A DNA stretch of 64,000 bases from Paenibacillus guangzhouensis (GTDB taxonomy: Bacteria > Bacillota > Bacilli > Paenibacillales > Paenibacillaceae): NCBI RefSeq assembly GCF_009363075.1, contig NZ_CP045293.1, positions 6,783,501 to 6,847,500 on the forward strand, read 5' to 3'. The position numbers and the translations under genes are program-made. The notes under the pieces are model-generated. The model made no database searches. It was not told the origin of the DNA and worked only from the letters and a program-made list of their open reading frames with translations. Below are positions 8,517 through 17,145 of the stretch, piece after piece (the first letter of the stretch is position 1; every line of letters begins with the position of its first letter).

Positions 8517-9974
8517 ATGATCATGACCAAATCGAACCAAGCACTACAAGGCATTCGCCCATTCATTGAAGAGCAGATGAAAATATGGAACGTCCCCGGC
8601 CTTGCGGTCGCAGTGATCCGTGATCAAGAGATCATCATGGCGGAAGGCTTCGGCTATCGGGATGTAGAAGCAGGTCTCGAAGTGACGCCGGAGACGTTAT
8701 TCGCTATTGGTTCGACGACCAAAGCTTTTACGGCAACGACTGCGGGGATTCTCGTAGATGAAGGAAAAATAGACTTAGATATGCCCGTTAAGAGCTATTT
8801 GCCACACTTTAAAATGTATGATTCGCTCGCAACCGAACGGGTTACGCTTCGAGATATGTTATGTCATCGTACAGGGCTGCCAAGACATGACCTGATGTGG
8901 TACAATTCGTCTCTTTCGCGGGAAGACATCATTGAACGAATTCAGTATTTAGAGCCGAATCAAGATTTTCGTTCTTCCTGGCAGTATCAGAATATTATGT
9001 ATATGGTTGCTGGCTTCATCGTCGGCCAGCAGCTAGGCACGTCTTGGGAGCAAGTAGTGAAGGATAAGATTTTTGCCCCGCTTCAGATGAATGCAAGTAA
9101 TCTTTCGGTGGATGTCTCCCAAAAACAATCGAATTACGCTTTACCGTATATGGATCAAGGAGATAAGCTACAACGTATTCCATTCCGGAACATTGATTTG
9201 ATTAGTCCCGCAGGTTCAATTAATTCGAACCTTCTGGATATGGCGAAATGGGTCATGCTTCTTCTCAATAAAGGCGTGCATCAGGGACAACGGATTATTT
9301 CTGAAAAAATTTTAGCAGAAGTGTTCAAGCCTCATATGCCTACAGACTCGTGGATCACACAAGAAACGCCGATGTGCTGCTATAGTCTTGGTTGGTGTAT
9401 TGAGCCTTATCGTGGTTACCAAATGATTCATCACAATGGAGGAATTGATGGTTTTACGGCGGAGGTAGCTTTTTCACCAGATGAGAATCTAGGTGTTGTC
9501 ATATTCGCTAATAAAAATGGAAGCTCGCTTCCAAGGATCGTACGCCATAACTTGTTCGATCGGTTGTTTGGGCTTGATGAGATCGATTGGAGTGGCAGAA
9601 TACGCGGTACGGGGAAAGAAACTGAGAATCAAGATAAAACGCTCCAGCCTGAAGAATCGAAGGACCAGGAAATAACCAAAGAACCAGAGATACCGCCAAC
9701 GCATCAACTTGCTGCGTATACAGGAACTTACGAACATCCGGGTTATGGAGAACTCGTTATTGATACAACCGAGAGTAATCTTCAAGTCACATTTAATTCA
9801 ATCCAACTGCCGCTTCATCGTATTAACAATCATGCATTCGAATTAGAGTACACGCCATTTCAGGTTAAGACGCCCGCTACCTTCCACATCGATGCGAGCA
9901 ATAATATTGATCGGGTAACTGTTAAAATGCTTTTCGAACCCGGCACCAAAGACATTGAGTTCGTGAAGAAGTAG
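8517..9974 (+). CDS. Serine hydrolase of the beta-lactamase / class C PBP fold
   Basis: 485 residues without a signal peptide. The SxxK nucleophile motif is Ser66-Thr-Thr-Lys69, the second motif is Tyr157-Gln-Asn159 (YxN), and an HHNGG segment matches the third (KTG-like) HxG motif. The C-terminal 110 residues (from AAYTGTYEHPGYGEL) form a small beta-barrel of the kind often appended to these hydrolases (DUF3471-like), after an acidic/lysine-rich linker. Family members act as esterases, D-amino peptidases or PBP4*-like proteins; lactam resistance is not implied. GAAGGAG lies 9 bases before ATG 8517, and an ATG two codons later is equally possible. Followed closely by a GNAT gene. Confidence 0.9.
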   Translation: MIMTKSNQALQGIRPFIEEQMKIWNVPGLAVAVIRDQEIIMAEGFGYRDVEAGLEVTPETLFAIGSTTKAFTATTAGILVDEGKIDLDMPVKSYLPHFKMYDSLATERVTLRDMLCHRTGLPRHDLMWYNSSLSREDIIERIQYLEPNQDFRSSWQYQNIMYMVAGFIVGQQLGTSWEQVVKDKIFAPLQMNASNLSVDVSQKQSNYALPYMDQGDKLQRIPFRNIDLISPAGSINSNLLDMAKWVMLLLNKGVHQGQRIISEKILAEVFKPHMPTDSWITQETPMCCYSLGWCIEPYRGYQMIHHNGGIDGFTAEVAFSPDENLGVVIFANKNGSSLPRIVRHNLFDRLFGLDEIDWSGRIRGTGKETENQDKTLQPEESKDQEITKEPEIPPTHQLAAYTGTYEHPGYGELVIDTTESNLQVTFNSIQLPLHRINNHAFELEYTPFQVKTPATFHIDASNNIDRVTVKMLFEPGTKDIEFVKK

Positions 9975-10013
9975 CGTAGGAATAATGTACAGATTGCGAG
10001 GAGGGCCATTCAT

Positions 10014-10523
10014 ATGCTCGAAATATCAGCTATCCCTTACGAGGACAAGACGCTCCTCCATCAGCTTATTCAATTCTATCGGTATGATTCGAGTGAGTTT
10101 GATGGACATGCCTTGACCTCACACGGGCTGTATCTTTATAAATATTTGGATCATCAATGGACAGACAACTATCGTCGTCCACTGATTTTTAGAGTAGATA
10201 GAGAATTAGCGGGTTTCGCTTTGGTCGCTCTAGGCGTACCTAAGGAATTCGTAAAGTTAAGTGAAGCAGAATTGACGAACACGATCAACGATTTTTTCAT
10301 CATGCGGAAGTTCAGAGGACAAGGTTATGGCAGACAAGCGGCATGCGCGATCTTCGATCAATTTCCAGGTGCGTGGGAAGTTCGTCAGACGGCAGCCAAT
10401 ATTCCTGCGAACCGATTCTGGAATCGCGTTATCGGTGATTATACGAACGGGGTGTATATCGAAAAAGTACTGCAAGAGGATATATGGCACGGGCCGGTGC
10501 AGATTTTTGCGTCAAAGACATAA
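10014..10523 (+). CDS. GNAT-family N-acetyltransferase
   Basis: 169 residues. The acetyl-CoA pyrophosphate loop is RKFRGQGYGRQAA (R/Q-x-x-G-x-G/A), preceded by the NDFFIM strand, and followed by ANIPANRFWNRVIG, the motif that closes the GNAT fold. The acceptor substrate is unknown. GAGGAGGG precedes ATG 10014. It lies 39 bases after the serine hydrolase and 22 bases before a methyltransferase on the same strand, so these genes may form a loose operon of small-molecule modification enzymes. Confidence 0.88.
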   Translation: MLEISAIPYEDKTLLHQLIQFYRYDSSEFDGHALTSHGLYLYKYLDHQWTDNYRRPLIFRVDRELAGFALVALGVPKEFVKLSEAELTNTINDFFIMRKFRGQGYGRQAACAIFDQFPGAWEVRQTAANIPANRFWNRVIGDYTNGVYIEKVLQEDIWHGPVQIFASKT

Positions 10524-10545
10524 GCGAGAGGAGTAGTCTTAAGCA

Positions 10546-11391
10546 ATGAAAGAACGTCATTCAACCTATCATGTTCAGCATGCAAGCATCGGGATCGAAG
10601 CCGAGGTCAATCGGTTAAAAACGCAAGCTCAGATGGGGTGGGAGAAGGAATTTCGGAATTTACAATGGTACGGACTTCAAGATGGTATGAAGGTGCTAGA
10701 AGTTGCTTGTGGTCCAGGGTTCATGACAGAGAAGCTCGTAGAGAATCTACCCAATAGCCAGATTACAGCAATCGATATCGATCAAGGTCTATTAGACCGA
10801 GCGAAAGGTCGATTGGAGCATGTTCCAGCTAAACGTGTTCAGTTCGTGCAAGCATCCGCATATCAGATGGACCTGCCGGAAAATGAATTCGATTTTGCGA
10901 TCGCGCGCTTATTATTTCTGCATCTGCATGACCCGCTTCAAGCCGCACAAGAGATCATGCGCGTCCTGAAACCCGGTGGTAAGCTTGTGATTATCGATAT
11001 CGATGATGGCATATTTGGCGCTATTGAACCGGAAATGGAGATCCTACCGCTGATTCTGAAAAAAATAGCGGAATCCCAAGCGGCGAATGGGGGGAATCGG
11101 CATATCGGAAGAAGCTTGCCACGTCTACTAGCCAGTGCAGGGTATCAACATATTGATATGGATGCGGTTATTCAACATAGTGATTTTCAGGGTATAGATG
11201 GATTTAAACAGCAGTTTGATAGTGAACGATTCGCGGGATTCCATCAGCGTGGAACGATCAGTTCAATCGAATTCGAGCAATTGAAGCGATCGTATGAGAC
11301 ATTTAGTACCGATGAGAGTGCTTGTGCCATGATGGTGTTCTTGATGGCGTGCGGGACGAAACCGAAATCAAAGGTATTAACAGAAGGTTAA
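10546..11391 (+). CDS. SAM-dependent class I methyltransferase
   Basis: 281 residues. Motif I is VLEVACGPG (50-58), followed by AIDID as the acidic residue binding the ribose, FDFAIARLLFLHL as motif II, and LKPGGKLVIID as motif III, in the right order for a Methyltransf_11/25-type fold. Family members methylate small molecules, quinones or lipids; no substrate can be given. GAGAGGAG lies somewhat far (about 13 bases) from ATG 10546. The about 60-base gap to the next gene has no terminator. Confidence 0.9.
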   Translation: MKERHSTYHVQHASIGIEAEVNRLKTQAQMGWEKEFRNLQWYGLQDGMKVLEVACGPGFMTEKLVENLPNSQITAIDIDQGLLDRAKGRLEHVPAKRVQFVQASAYQMDLPENEFDFAIARLLFLHLHDPLQAAQEIMRVLKPGGKLVIIDIDDGIFGAIEPEMEILPLILKKIAESQAANGGNRHIGRSLPRLLASAGYQHIDMDAVIQHSDFQGIDGFKQQFDSERFAGFHQRGTISSIEFEQLKRSYETFSTDESACAMMVFLMACGTKPKSKVLTEG

Positions 11392-11464
11392 GCAAGCTTG
11401 ATTATTTACGAAGGATTTGTTATTTTTATCGGACAATTCATGATGTAACAGGATGGTGAATCAC

Positions 11465-11989
11465 ATGTCTGAACAGGTGCGTTTAGTCAAACCAACAGTA
11501 ACGTTAGAGCAAGCCTATGTAGATTTTTATCAGGATTGGATCGCAAGTGGAGAGGATATCGTTCCATGGGTAGTGAGCAAGGATCCAGCCGATTTCGAAG
11601 CACTCGTGAAGTTCCAGACGGAGCGGGAGCGCGGGGAGAACATCCCAGAGAACTGGGTTCCTGATTCCACGTATTGGCTCGTATCGGAGCAGGATAAGGT
11701 GATCGGCGCGGTGAACATTCGCCATGAATTGAACGACAAGTTGTTCCAATCCGGCGGCCATATTGGGTATGGGATTCGACCTTCGGAACGGCAAAAGGGA
11801 TATGCGACCAAGCTATTAGCTCTCGCGCTTCACAAAACCAAGGAGCTCGGGATCTCGAAAGCCCTTGTGGTCTGCGATGCGACCAATATTGGATCGGAAC
11901 GCACGATTCGCAATAATGGCGGGGTCGAAGATACGGATTTCATCGAAGAAGACGGCAATGTGTTGAAAAGATTCTGGATCACCAACTAG
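11465..11989 (+). CDS. GNAT-family N-acetyltransferase
   Basis: 174 residues from ATG 11465. The cofactor loop is IRPSERQKGYATKLL, preceded by GHIGYG, with CDATNIGSERTIRNNGG as the C-terminal GNAT motif. This layout is common in acetyltransferases of the YjcK/RimJ-like branch that act on small molecules. AGGATGGTG six bases before 11465 decides the start; an in-frame ATG at 11453 lies inside that ribosome site. The next gene, pgsA, begins 23 bases later on the same strand. Confidence 0.87.
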   Translation: MSEQVRLVKPTVTLEQAYVDFYQDWIASGEDIVPWVVSKDPADFEALVKFQTERERGENIPENWVPDSTYWLVSEQDKVIGAVNIRHELNDKLFQSGGHIGYGIRPSERQKGYATKLLALALHKTKELGISKALVVCDATNIGSERTIRNNGGVEDTDFIEEDGNVLKRFWITN

Positions 11990-12012
11990 TTCCATGATCG
12001 GAGGGACACCGC

Positions 12013-12603
12013 ATGAATCTAGCGAATAAAATTACGATAGCAAGAATCGGGCTCATTCCTTTATTTATGCTGACGCTTCAGCATTATCCGGCATGGATGG
12101 TGGAGGGGATGCCTTGGCTAAGTCAAGTGAATCAGTATGGATCTAGTCTAGCGGTATTGATCTTCCTCCTAGCTTCAACGACGGATAAGCTCGATGGCTA
12201 TATCGCGCGCAAATACAATCAAGTGACGCCGCTTGGCAAGCTGCTCGATCCGCTCGCAGACAAGCTGTTAATCTCAGCCGCACTATTGATGATGGTGGAG
12301 CAGAGCATGATTCCGGCGTGGATGGCCGTTGTCATTATTGGCAGAGAAGTCGTAATTACAGGGATTCGAGTCCTCGCAGCAGCCAAAGGCATAGCGCTGG
12401 CGGCAGACAGACACGGCAAACTTAAAATGGTCCTCCAAGTTGTTGCGATTGCCGCTGTGTTACTGCGAAATTATCCATTTGCATGGATGACTTCGCTGCC
12501 GATCGATTATATGCTGATGCTCGTCGCCGTAGTCTTAACCGTCTACTCTGGCTATAAATACATCGCGAACAATTATCAGGCGCTCCAGCTGCATAAGAAC
12601 TAA
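12013..12603 (+). CDS. pgsA: CDP-diacylglycerol--glycerol-3-phosphate 3-phosphatidyltransferase
   Basis: 196-residue membrane enzyme carrying the complete CDP-alcohol phosphotransferase signature D-x2-D-G-x2-A-R-x8-G-x3-D-x3-D, starting at TDKLDG and ending at LDPLADK (about residues 58-80). About five transmembrane segments surround it. PgsA condenses CDP-diacylglycerol with glycerol-3-phosphate to phosphatidylglycerol-phosphate, the committed step to phosphatidylglycerol and cardiolipin. Length and the N-terminal LANKITIARI are typical of Firmicute PgsA. ATG 12013 follows GGAGGG. Other CDP-alcohol transferases share the signature, but the overall sequence fits PgsA best. Confidence 0.9.
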   Translation: MNLANKITIARIGLIPLFMLTLQHYPAWMVEGMPWLSQVNQYGSSLAVLIFLLASTTDKLDGYIARKYNQVTPLGKLLDPLADKLLISAALLMMVEQSMIPAWMAVVIIGREVVITGIRVLAAAKGIALAADRHGKLKMVLQVVAIAAVLLRNYPFAWMTSLPIDYMLMLVAVVLTVYSGYKYIANNYQALQLHKN

Positions 12604-12688
12604 CCGAACGCATCATCATCCATAGATGGAATACCTCATTCCCTCCAGTGAAATAATACCTAATATTTCCTGTGAGGGGTTGAGTGAA

Positions 12689-13363
12689 ATGATGAGCATC
12701 AAGCCAAAGATCCTGATTGCATCCGTTGCGGGGCTGCTCGTGATGTCCGGTTCGATCTATGCAGCGGTGAAAAATCCTCGGATTTTTATCAACGGGGTTG
12801 AGTTTGCGAGCAGTGCATTGAACCTTAAGATGGAGAACGGGACCGCGATGGTCTCCTTGAAGTCGATCGTCGATGAACTTCGAGGCAAGGTCGTCTACAA
12901 AGACAATGTATTCTATATTACGATGCCTGAAGCATCGGAGCTGCAAATGCAGATCACGAGTCTCGAATATGGGCTGCAGGCTTATACGCCAGAGGATGCG
13001 GTGCAGACTTGGATTCGGGGGGTACAGCGGCGAAGCGGCGGCATGCAATATGCGGTCTTATCACCGAAACTTCGCGATCAGACGAAGCAGGAATTCATAG
13101 CGAACTTCTGGGTGACAGGCGTCTCCAGCCCGCATATGGGCAAAGTGGATGCGCTTCAGACGAAGACGATATCGCCGGATCAAGTTCAAATCTCATTTAA
13201 CTATCCGCTCGTCGCGCAGGATCAAGTGATCGGAACGGGTAGTGCTGTACTCACGGTCGACAAAATCAAGCGAGAATCCTTCGCGTATTGGGCGATCTCT
13301 CGGATTGCTCTGAAGGACCCGGGAGATACGGGTGTTATGATCGGAGCCGTGAAATTGGAGTGA
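12689..13363 (+). CDS. Exported protein with copper-amine-oxidase-N-like stalk domain
   Basis: 224 residues from ATG 12689. An N-terminal signal/anchor helix (KILIASVAGLLVMSGSIYA) is followed by FINGVEFASSALNLKMENGTAMVSL...VVYKDNVFYI (about 35-75), the small beta domain found repeatedly in Paenibacillus exported proteins and resembling the copper amine oxidase N-terminal (stalk) domain. The rest (85-220) resembles an NTF2/DUF-like ligand-binding region, with low confidence. GAGGGG precedes the start; an upstream ATG at 12626 is in frame but would bury the signal sequence. A strong terminator lies downstream. Role unknown, likely at the cell surface. Confidence 0.78.
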   Translation: MMSIKPKILIASVAGLLVMSGSIYAAVKNPRIFINGVEFASSALNLKMENGTAMVSLKSIVDELRGKVVYKDNVFYITMPEASELQMQITSLEYGLQAYTPEDAVQTWIRGVQRRSGGMQYAVLSPKLRDQTKQEFIANFWVTGVSSPHMGKVDALQTKTISPDQVQISFNYPLVAQDQVIGTGSAVLTVDKIKRESFAYWAISRIALKDPGDTGVMIGAVKLE

Positions 13364-13472
13364 ATGGAGATGGTGTTAAGGGCATGCTGGATACGAATCC
13401 AGCTAATGAATCGGTAGAGAAAGAGTGTTTGCTGATTGATTGATAAGGGTTTTAAGTGAGTGGTTATGATGA

Positions 13473-13506
13473 ATGGGGACGCGAGCGATTTCGCGTCCCC
13501 ATTTTA
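13473..13506 (+). terminator. Terminator before the glycan-utilization locus
   Basis: GGGGACGCGA stem, loop GCGATT, TCGCGTCCCC, then ATTTTATT. It isolates the locus starting at 13675 from pgsA and its neighbour. The remainder up to 13674 holds no gene; TTGTTC (13605-13610) with TATGAT 16 bp downstream is a possible promoter for the permease operon. Confidence 0.88.
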
Positions 13507-13674
13507 TTGTGACTAAGGAAGCTGGATATTTATCCGAAGATCAACGAGCAAATCGCTAACGACAAAAGTCAAAATTTTACCCGCACATGGTCATAATCCA
13601 TCCTTTGTTCTCCCTAGTCTGACGCTTATGATGAAATCAACAAGATTATAAGTTGGGGAGAGGAGATATACATC

Positions 13675-14610
13675 GTGGAAGAGACAAAAGCAAGTTATCA
13701 GCTCTCGAAGCACGCAGGGAAGAAATTTTGGACGCCTCAGAGAAAGGAAGCATTAGTTGGCTGGCTGTTTCTAGCGCCGGAGATTATCGGCATGCTGCTG
13801 CTTAATGTATTTGCCCTAGGGTTCTCATTGTACTTAAGTTTTACAGATTGGGATCTATTATCTGGAGTATCAGGTATTAAATTTGCCGGGTTCGAGAACT
13901 ATGTTCATTTATTTGAAGACCCGACGATATGGAAAGCCTTGCGCAACAACATCCTGTACACGATATTAACCGTGCCTGTGCCGATTATCATTGCTCTTGT
14001 GCTTGCGGTCGTTATCCATAGCAAAGTTTATTTTAAAGATTATTTCAAAGTTGTATTCTTCATACCGTACATTTCTTCGATTATCGCTATTGCAGCGGTG
14101 TGGAGCGCATTGTTCCATCCTTCGCTAGGTCCGATCAACCAATTCCTAATGGATCTTGGCATATCGAATCCTCCGAAATGGCTCGTTGATCCGAAAACAT
14201 CACTCATCGCCATTGCCATTATTACTTCGTGGGCAGGGCTCGGTTATACGATCATTATCTACATGGCGGGACTGTCCGGTATTTCCAACGAGTTATATGA
14301 AGCGGCGGAAATTGATGGGGCGACAGGGATGAAGAAGTTCCTCAAGATCACGGTCCCACTGCTAAGACCAACGACATTTTTCTTGTTTATTACGATGCTG
14401 ATTGGTTCATTTAAAGTGTTCGATATTATTTCGTACTTGACCGAAGGTGGTCCTGATAATTCATCAACGGTCATTGTATTCCGTATCTATCAAGAAGGTT
14501 TTGTCAACTACAATATGGGTTACGCATCGGCGATATCTTGGCTGTTGTTTGCAATCATCGGTCTGATTACAGCGGCAACGTGGAAGATGCGTCAAGATGA
14601 TTCATTTTAA
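13675..14610 (+). CDS. Sugar ABC transporter permease (MalF-type)
   Basis: 311 residues with six or so transmembrane helices and the EAA loop YEAAEIDGATGMKKFLKITVPLLRPT that docks the ATPase. N-terminal basic tail and first helix (GWLFLAPEIIGMLLL) are typical of carbohydrate-uptake family CUT1 permeases of the MalF/UgpA group. Start is GTG 13675, behind GAGAGGAG. It forms an operon with the second permease (14 bases later) and the binding protein. No ATPase gene is present in this locus, so a shared MsmX-like ATPase is expected, as is usual for Bacillales CUT1 systems. Probably imports oligosaccharides released by the lyase and glycosidases encoded downstream. Confidence 0.93.
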   Translation: MEETKASYQLSKHAGKKFWTPQRKEALVGWLFLAPEIIGMLLLNVFALGFSLYLSFTDWDLLSGVSGIKFAGFENYVHLFEDPTIWKALRNNILYTILTVPVPIIIALVLAVVIHSKVYFKDYFKVVFFIPYISSIIAIAAVWSALFHPSLGPINQFLMDLGISNPPKWLVDPKTSLIAIAIITSWAGLGYTIIIYMAGLSGISNELYEAAEIDGATGMKKFLKITVPLLRPTTFFLFITMLIGSFKVFDIISYLTEGGPDNSSTVIVFRIYQEGFVNYNMGYASAISWLLFAIIGLITAATWKMRQDDSF

Positions 14611-14624
14611 CGGAAAGGGAGAGT

Positions 14625-15464
14625 ATGATGCAAAGCTTACGTAAAAATATTTCTAAAATTATCGCTACAGTGTTCATGGGAGCATTGTCCATTTTCTTTA
14701 TTATTCCGTTACTATGGATGGTATCGTCGGCGTTTAAATTCGAAAAAGATGTTATGCGCTTTCCGATTGAATGGATTCCATCATCCATCAACGTTGTCAA
14801 CAACTTTAAGGCCGTATGGATGAATAAAGTACCATTTGCCCAAATTTATTTCAATTCATTTAAGGTAGCAATTATTGTGACTGTCGTGTCACTCATCGTA
14901 TCGACGATGGCAGCTTATGCATTTACGAAACTAAAATTCCGCGGTCGTAACTTCGTATTTGCGATACTCCTGTCATTGATGATTATTCCTGATCAAGCGA
15001 CGCTTATTCCGCGTTTTATGCTTATTCGCTGGATGGGGTTGTATGACACGCATGCAGCGATTATATTGATGAGTATGTTTTCGATTTATTTTACTTTTAT
15101 GTTACGTCAGTTTATGGCCGGAATTAATGATGAGTATTTGGAAGCTGCTAGAATCGACGGTGCAGGACAAATACGTACCTTCACTTCGATTATGATTCCG
15201 CTCTGTCGTCCCGTAATCGCGACCGTTGCGATTATTAAGTTCATTTGGTCCTGGAATGATTACCAAAATCCGCTAATCTTCTTGCAAACGAAATCATTGT
15301 ATACTATTCCATTAGGGATGACATTGTTTAGAGATGATTACACGACCAACGATGCAATCATGATGATGGCGGCATTATCAGCGATTATTCCGCTGCTGAT
15401 TGTATTTGTTGTTCTGCAGAGACAAGTTATTGATGGGATTGCCCTTGGTGGTGTGAAAGGGTAA
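14625..15464 (+). CDS. Sugar ABC transporter permease (MalG-type)
   Basis: 279 residues with six transmembrane helices and EAA loop EAARIDGAGQIRTFTSIMIPLCRPV. It ends in the short GIALGGVKG tail characteristic of MalG/UgpE-type partners in CUT1 systems. The start offers two adjacent ATGs (14625 and 14628) behind AAAGGGAG; the first is given. It is the heterodimer partner of the preceding permease. A 175-base gap with a cre box separates it from the binding lipoprotein, so the latter may be expressed separately and more strongly. Confidence 0.93.
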   Translation: MMQSLRKNISKIIATVFMGALSIFFIIPLLWMVSSAFKFEKDVMRFPIEWIPSSINVVNNFKAVWMNKVPFAQIYFNSFKVAIIVTVVSLIVSTMAAYAFTKLKFRGRNFVFAILLSLMIIPDQATLIPRFMLIRWMGLYDTHAAIILMSMFSIYFTFMLRQFMAGINDEYLEAARIDGAGQIRTFTSIMIPLCRPVIATVAIIKFIWSWNDYQNPLIFLQTKSLYTIPLGMTLFRDDYTTNDAIMMMAALSAIIPLLIVFVVLQRQVIDGIALGGVKG

Positions 15465-15584
15465 GCAATACGGACTCACGATCCATCCGTAGACATCCTT
15501 GGCGTTTGCGAATAGGTCAAAATCATTAACATACAAGCACAAAATTGTACACGCAAGCAAATTACAAACGTTATATACTGTGCC

Positions 15585-15598
15585 TGTAAGCGCTAACA
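15585..15598. promoter_or_regulatory. Catabolite-responsive element (cre)
   Basis: TGTAAGCGCTAACA matches the CcpA consensus TGWAANCGNTNWCA at every position. It lies just downstream of a -10-like TATACT (15574-15579) and about 40 bases before the binding-protein start, so bound CcpA would block transcription into this gene. No clear -35 was found at proper spacing. The core is flanked by CC and GG, which extends the palindrome. Confidence 0.75.
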
Positions 15599-15639
15599 GG
15601 CGTCTTAATTAAGACAATACATTTAGGGGGAATTCGCAC

Positions 15640-17013
15640 ATGGCAAGAAAAGCTAAACGTAATTTTCTTATTTCCACATGTATACTGCTAACATTAACGA
15701 TGTTTGCAAGCGCTTGTGGAAACAAAGAGGCTGACGCACCAGCACAATCGACAGGTACGGATAAGAAAGAAGTGACGATCAAGTACTATAACTGGGATAA
15801 TGAAGCTCAAGAAGCAGCTACAGATGGAATGCTGCGTGAGTTTGAAGCAGCTAACCCTGGTATTAAAGTTGAGCATGTCGTGCTCGTTCCAGGTAATTCA
15901 ACAGAAATGTTGAAGAAACTAGACTTCCTCATTTCGTCAGGTGATGAAGTTGACGTTGTTCAAATGCCAAGTACAGGAGCAGTCATTGAAAGAGCCACTC
16001 GCGGTGCATTTATGCCACTTAATGACCTCTATGATAAAGAAGGTTTGAAAGCAGAAGATGAGTATTCTGTTAATCCGGCAGTAGACGGCAAATATTACGG
16101 GATGCAATATACATCAGGCTATACCTATGTATTACTTAATAAGAATGCTTTGGATGAAGCTGGGTTACCCGTTCCTAAATTCGGTTGGACATGGGATGAC
16201 TACCGTGAATATGCGAAGAAGCTAACGAAAGGTGAAGGCGTAGACAAACGATACGGAACATACTTCCACACTTGGGAGTTGTATATGAATGGTCCAGCGC
16301 AAACGGTAATGAAAGATCCATACCGCTATCAGGATGGCAGTACAATTCTTTCTGACCCAACTTACCCGTACTTCTTCCAACTTCGCAAAGACATGGAGAA
16401 TGTTGATAAGTCAGCGAAACCATATGCGGATGTGTTAGCATCTAAGCTTAACTATCGCAGTGAATTTTTCGGCGGAGATGCAGCGATGATTATGACAGGC
16501 AGCTTCACGATTCCTGATGCAGGTAATCTTGAGCAGTATCCACATGATTTTGTGACTGCTTTCGCACCAGTTCCTTTGCCACCGAAGAATGCTTTGCCTA
16601 AAGAATATGAGGATGGTAAATACTTTGTTGGCGGTGGACATTTAACAATGGGTTCAACGACAAAGCACAAGGATGAGGCGTTTAAGCTTATGCGCTTTAT
16701 GACTACAACAGATTCAAAGAATAGACAAGAGTTTTCTGGTTGGAAGAAAGCAGACCAAACAGCACTGCTCGATCGCATGATCGGCCAAAATAAAGATAAG
16801 TACGATGTAGAGTCGTTGAAATACACGCTGTTTGGCGATGACATTAAGTATTTGGATGCTTCCAAGGTGCTTACAGTTTCGGGTTCTGATTTAACAAAAG
16901 TGATCGATGACGGCTTCAGCAAATTTATGCTTAGCAACGAGCCAATTGACAAGGTACAAGCATGGATGGTTGATGAAGCAACGAAGATTATTAATGAGAA
17001 AGAGAAAAAGTAA
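15640..17013 (+). CDS. Sugar ABC transporter substrate-binding lipoprotein
   Basis: 457 residues. The lipoprotein signal peptide MARKAKRNFL...MFASAC places the lipidated cysteine at position 26, followed by a short flexible linker and an extracellular solute-binding family 1 fold (KEVTIKYYNWDNEAQEA, then PGIKVEHV). Tryptophan- and glycine-rich segments (FGWTWDDYREYAKKLTKG) are typical of oligosaccharide binders. It delivers ligands to the two preceding permeases. AGGGGG precedes ATG 15640. A cre box upstream predicts repression on preferred sugars. Ligand is presumably an oligosaccharide from the uronic-acid/fucose polymer handled by the rest of the locus; that is inference. Confidence 0.93.
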   Translation: MARKAKRNFLISTCILLTLTMFASACGNKEADAPAQSTGTDKKEVTIKYYNWDNEAQEAATDGMLREFEAANPGIKVEHVVLVPGNSTEMLKKLDFLISSGDEVDVVQMPSTGAVIERATRGAFMPLNDLYDKEGLKAEDEYSVNPAVDGKYYGMQYTSGYTYVLLNKNALDEAGLPVPKFGWTWDDYREYAKKLTKGEGVDKRYGTYFHTWELYMNGPAQTVMKDPYRYQDGSTILSDPTYPYFFQLRKDMENVDKSAKPYADVLASKLNYRSEFFGGDAAMIMTGSFTIPDAGNLEQYPHDFVTAFAPVPLPPKNALPKEYEDGKYFVGGGHLTMGSTTKHKDEAFKLMRFMTTTDSKNRQEFSGWKKADQTALLDRMIGQNKDKYDVESLKYTLFGDDIKYLDASKVLTVSGSDLTKVIDDGFSKFMLSNEPIDKVQAWMVDEATKIINEKEKK

Positions 17014-17053
17014 CGATTCGCAAGTAACGTATTGAATAGCAATCAGCTGTACC

Positions 17054-17114
17054 AAGGCGTCTCTATACTCCATGCTAAGTGAAGTGCATTAGTGGGTAAA
17101 GGGACGCCTTTTCA
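17054..17114 (+). terminator. Hairpin after the binding-protein gene
   Basis: AAGGCGTCTC and GGGACGCCTT pair around a roughly 40-base loop and are followed by TTC. The long loop makes it a weaker or partial terminator, which would favour high binding-protein expression with some read-through into the lyase gene. Confidence 0.6.
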
Positions 17115-17145
17115 GTAAGGTAATCATGGGATGGAGGGGAGAACG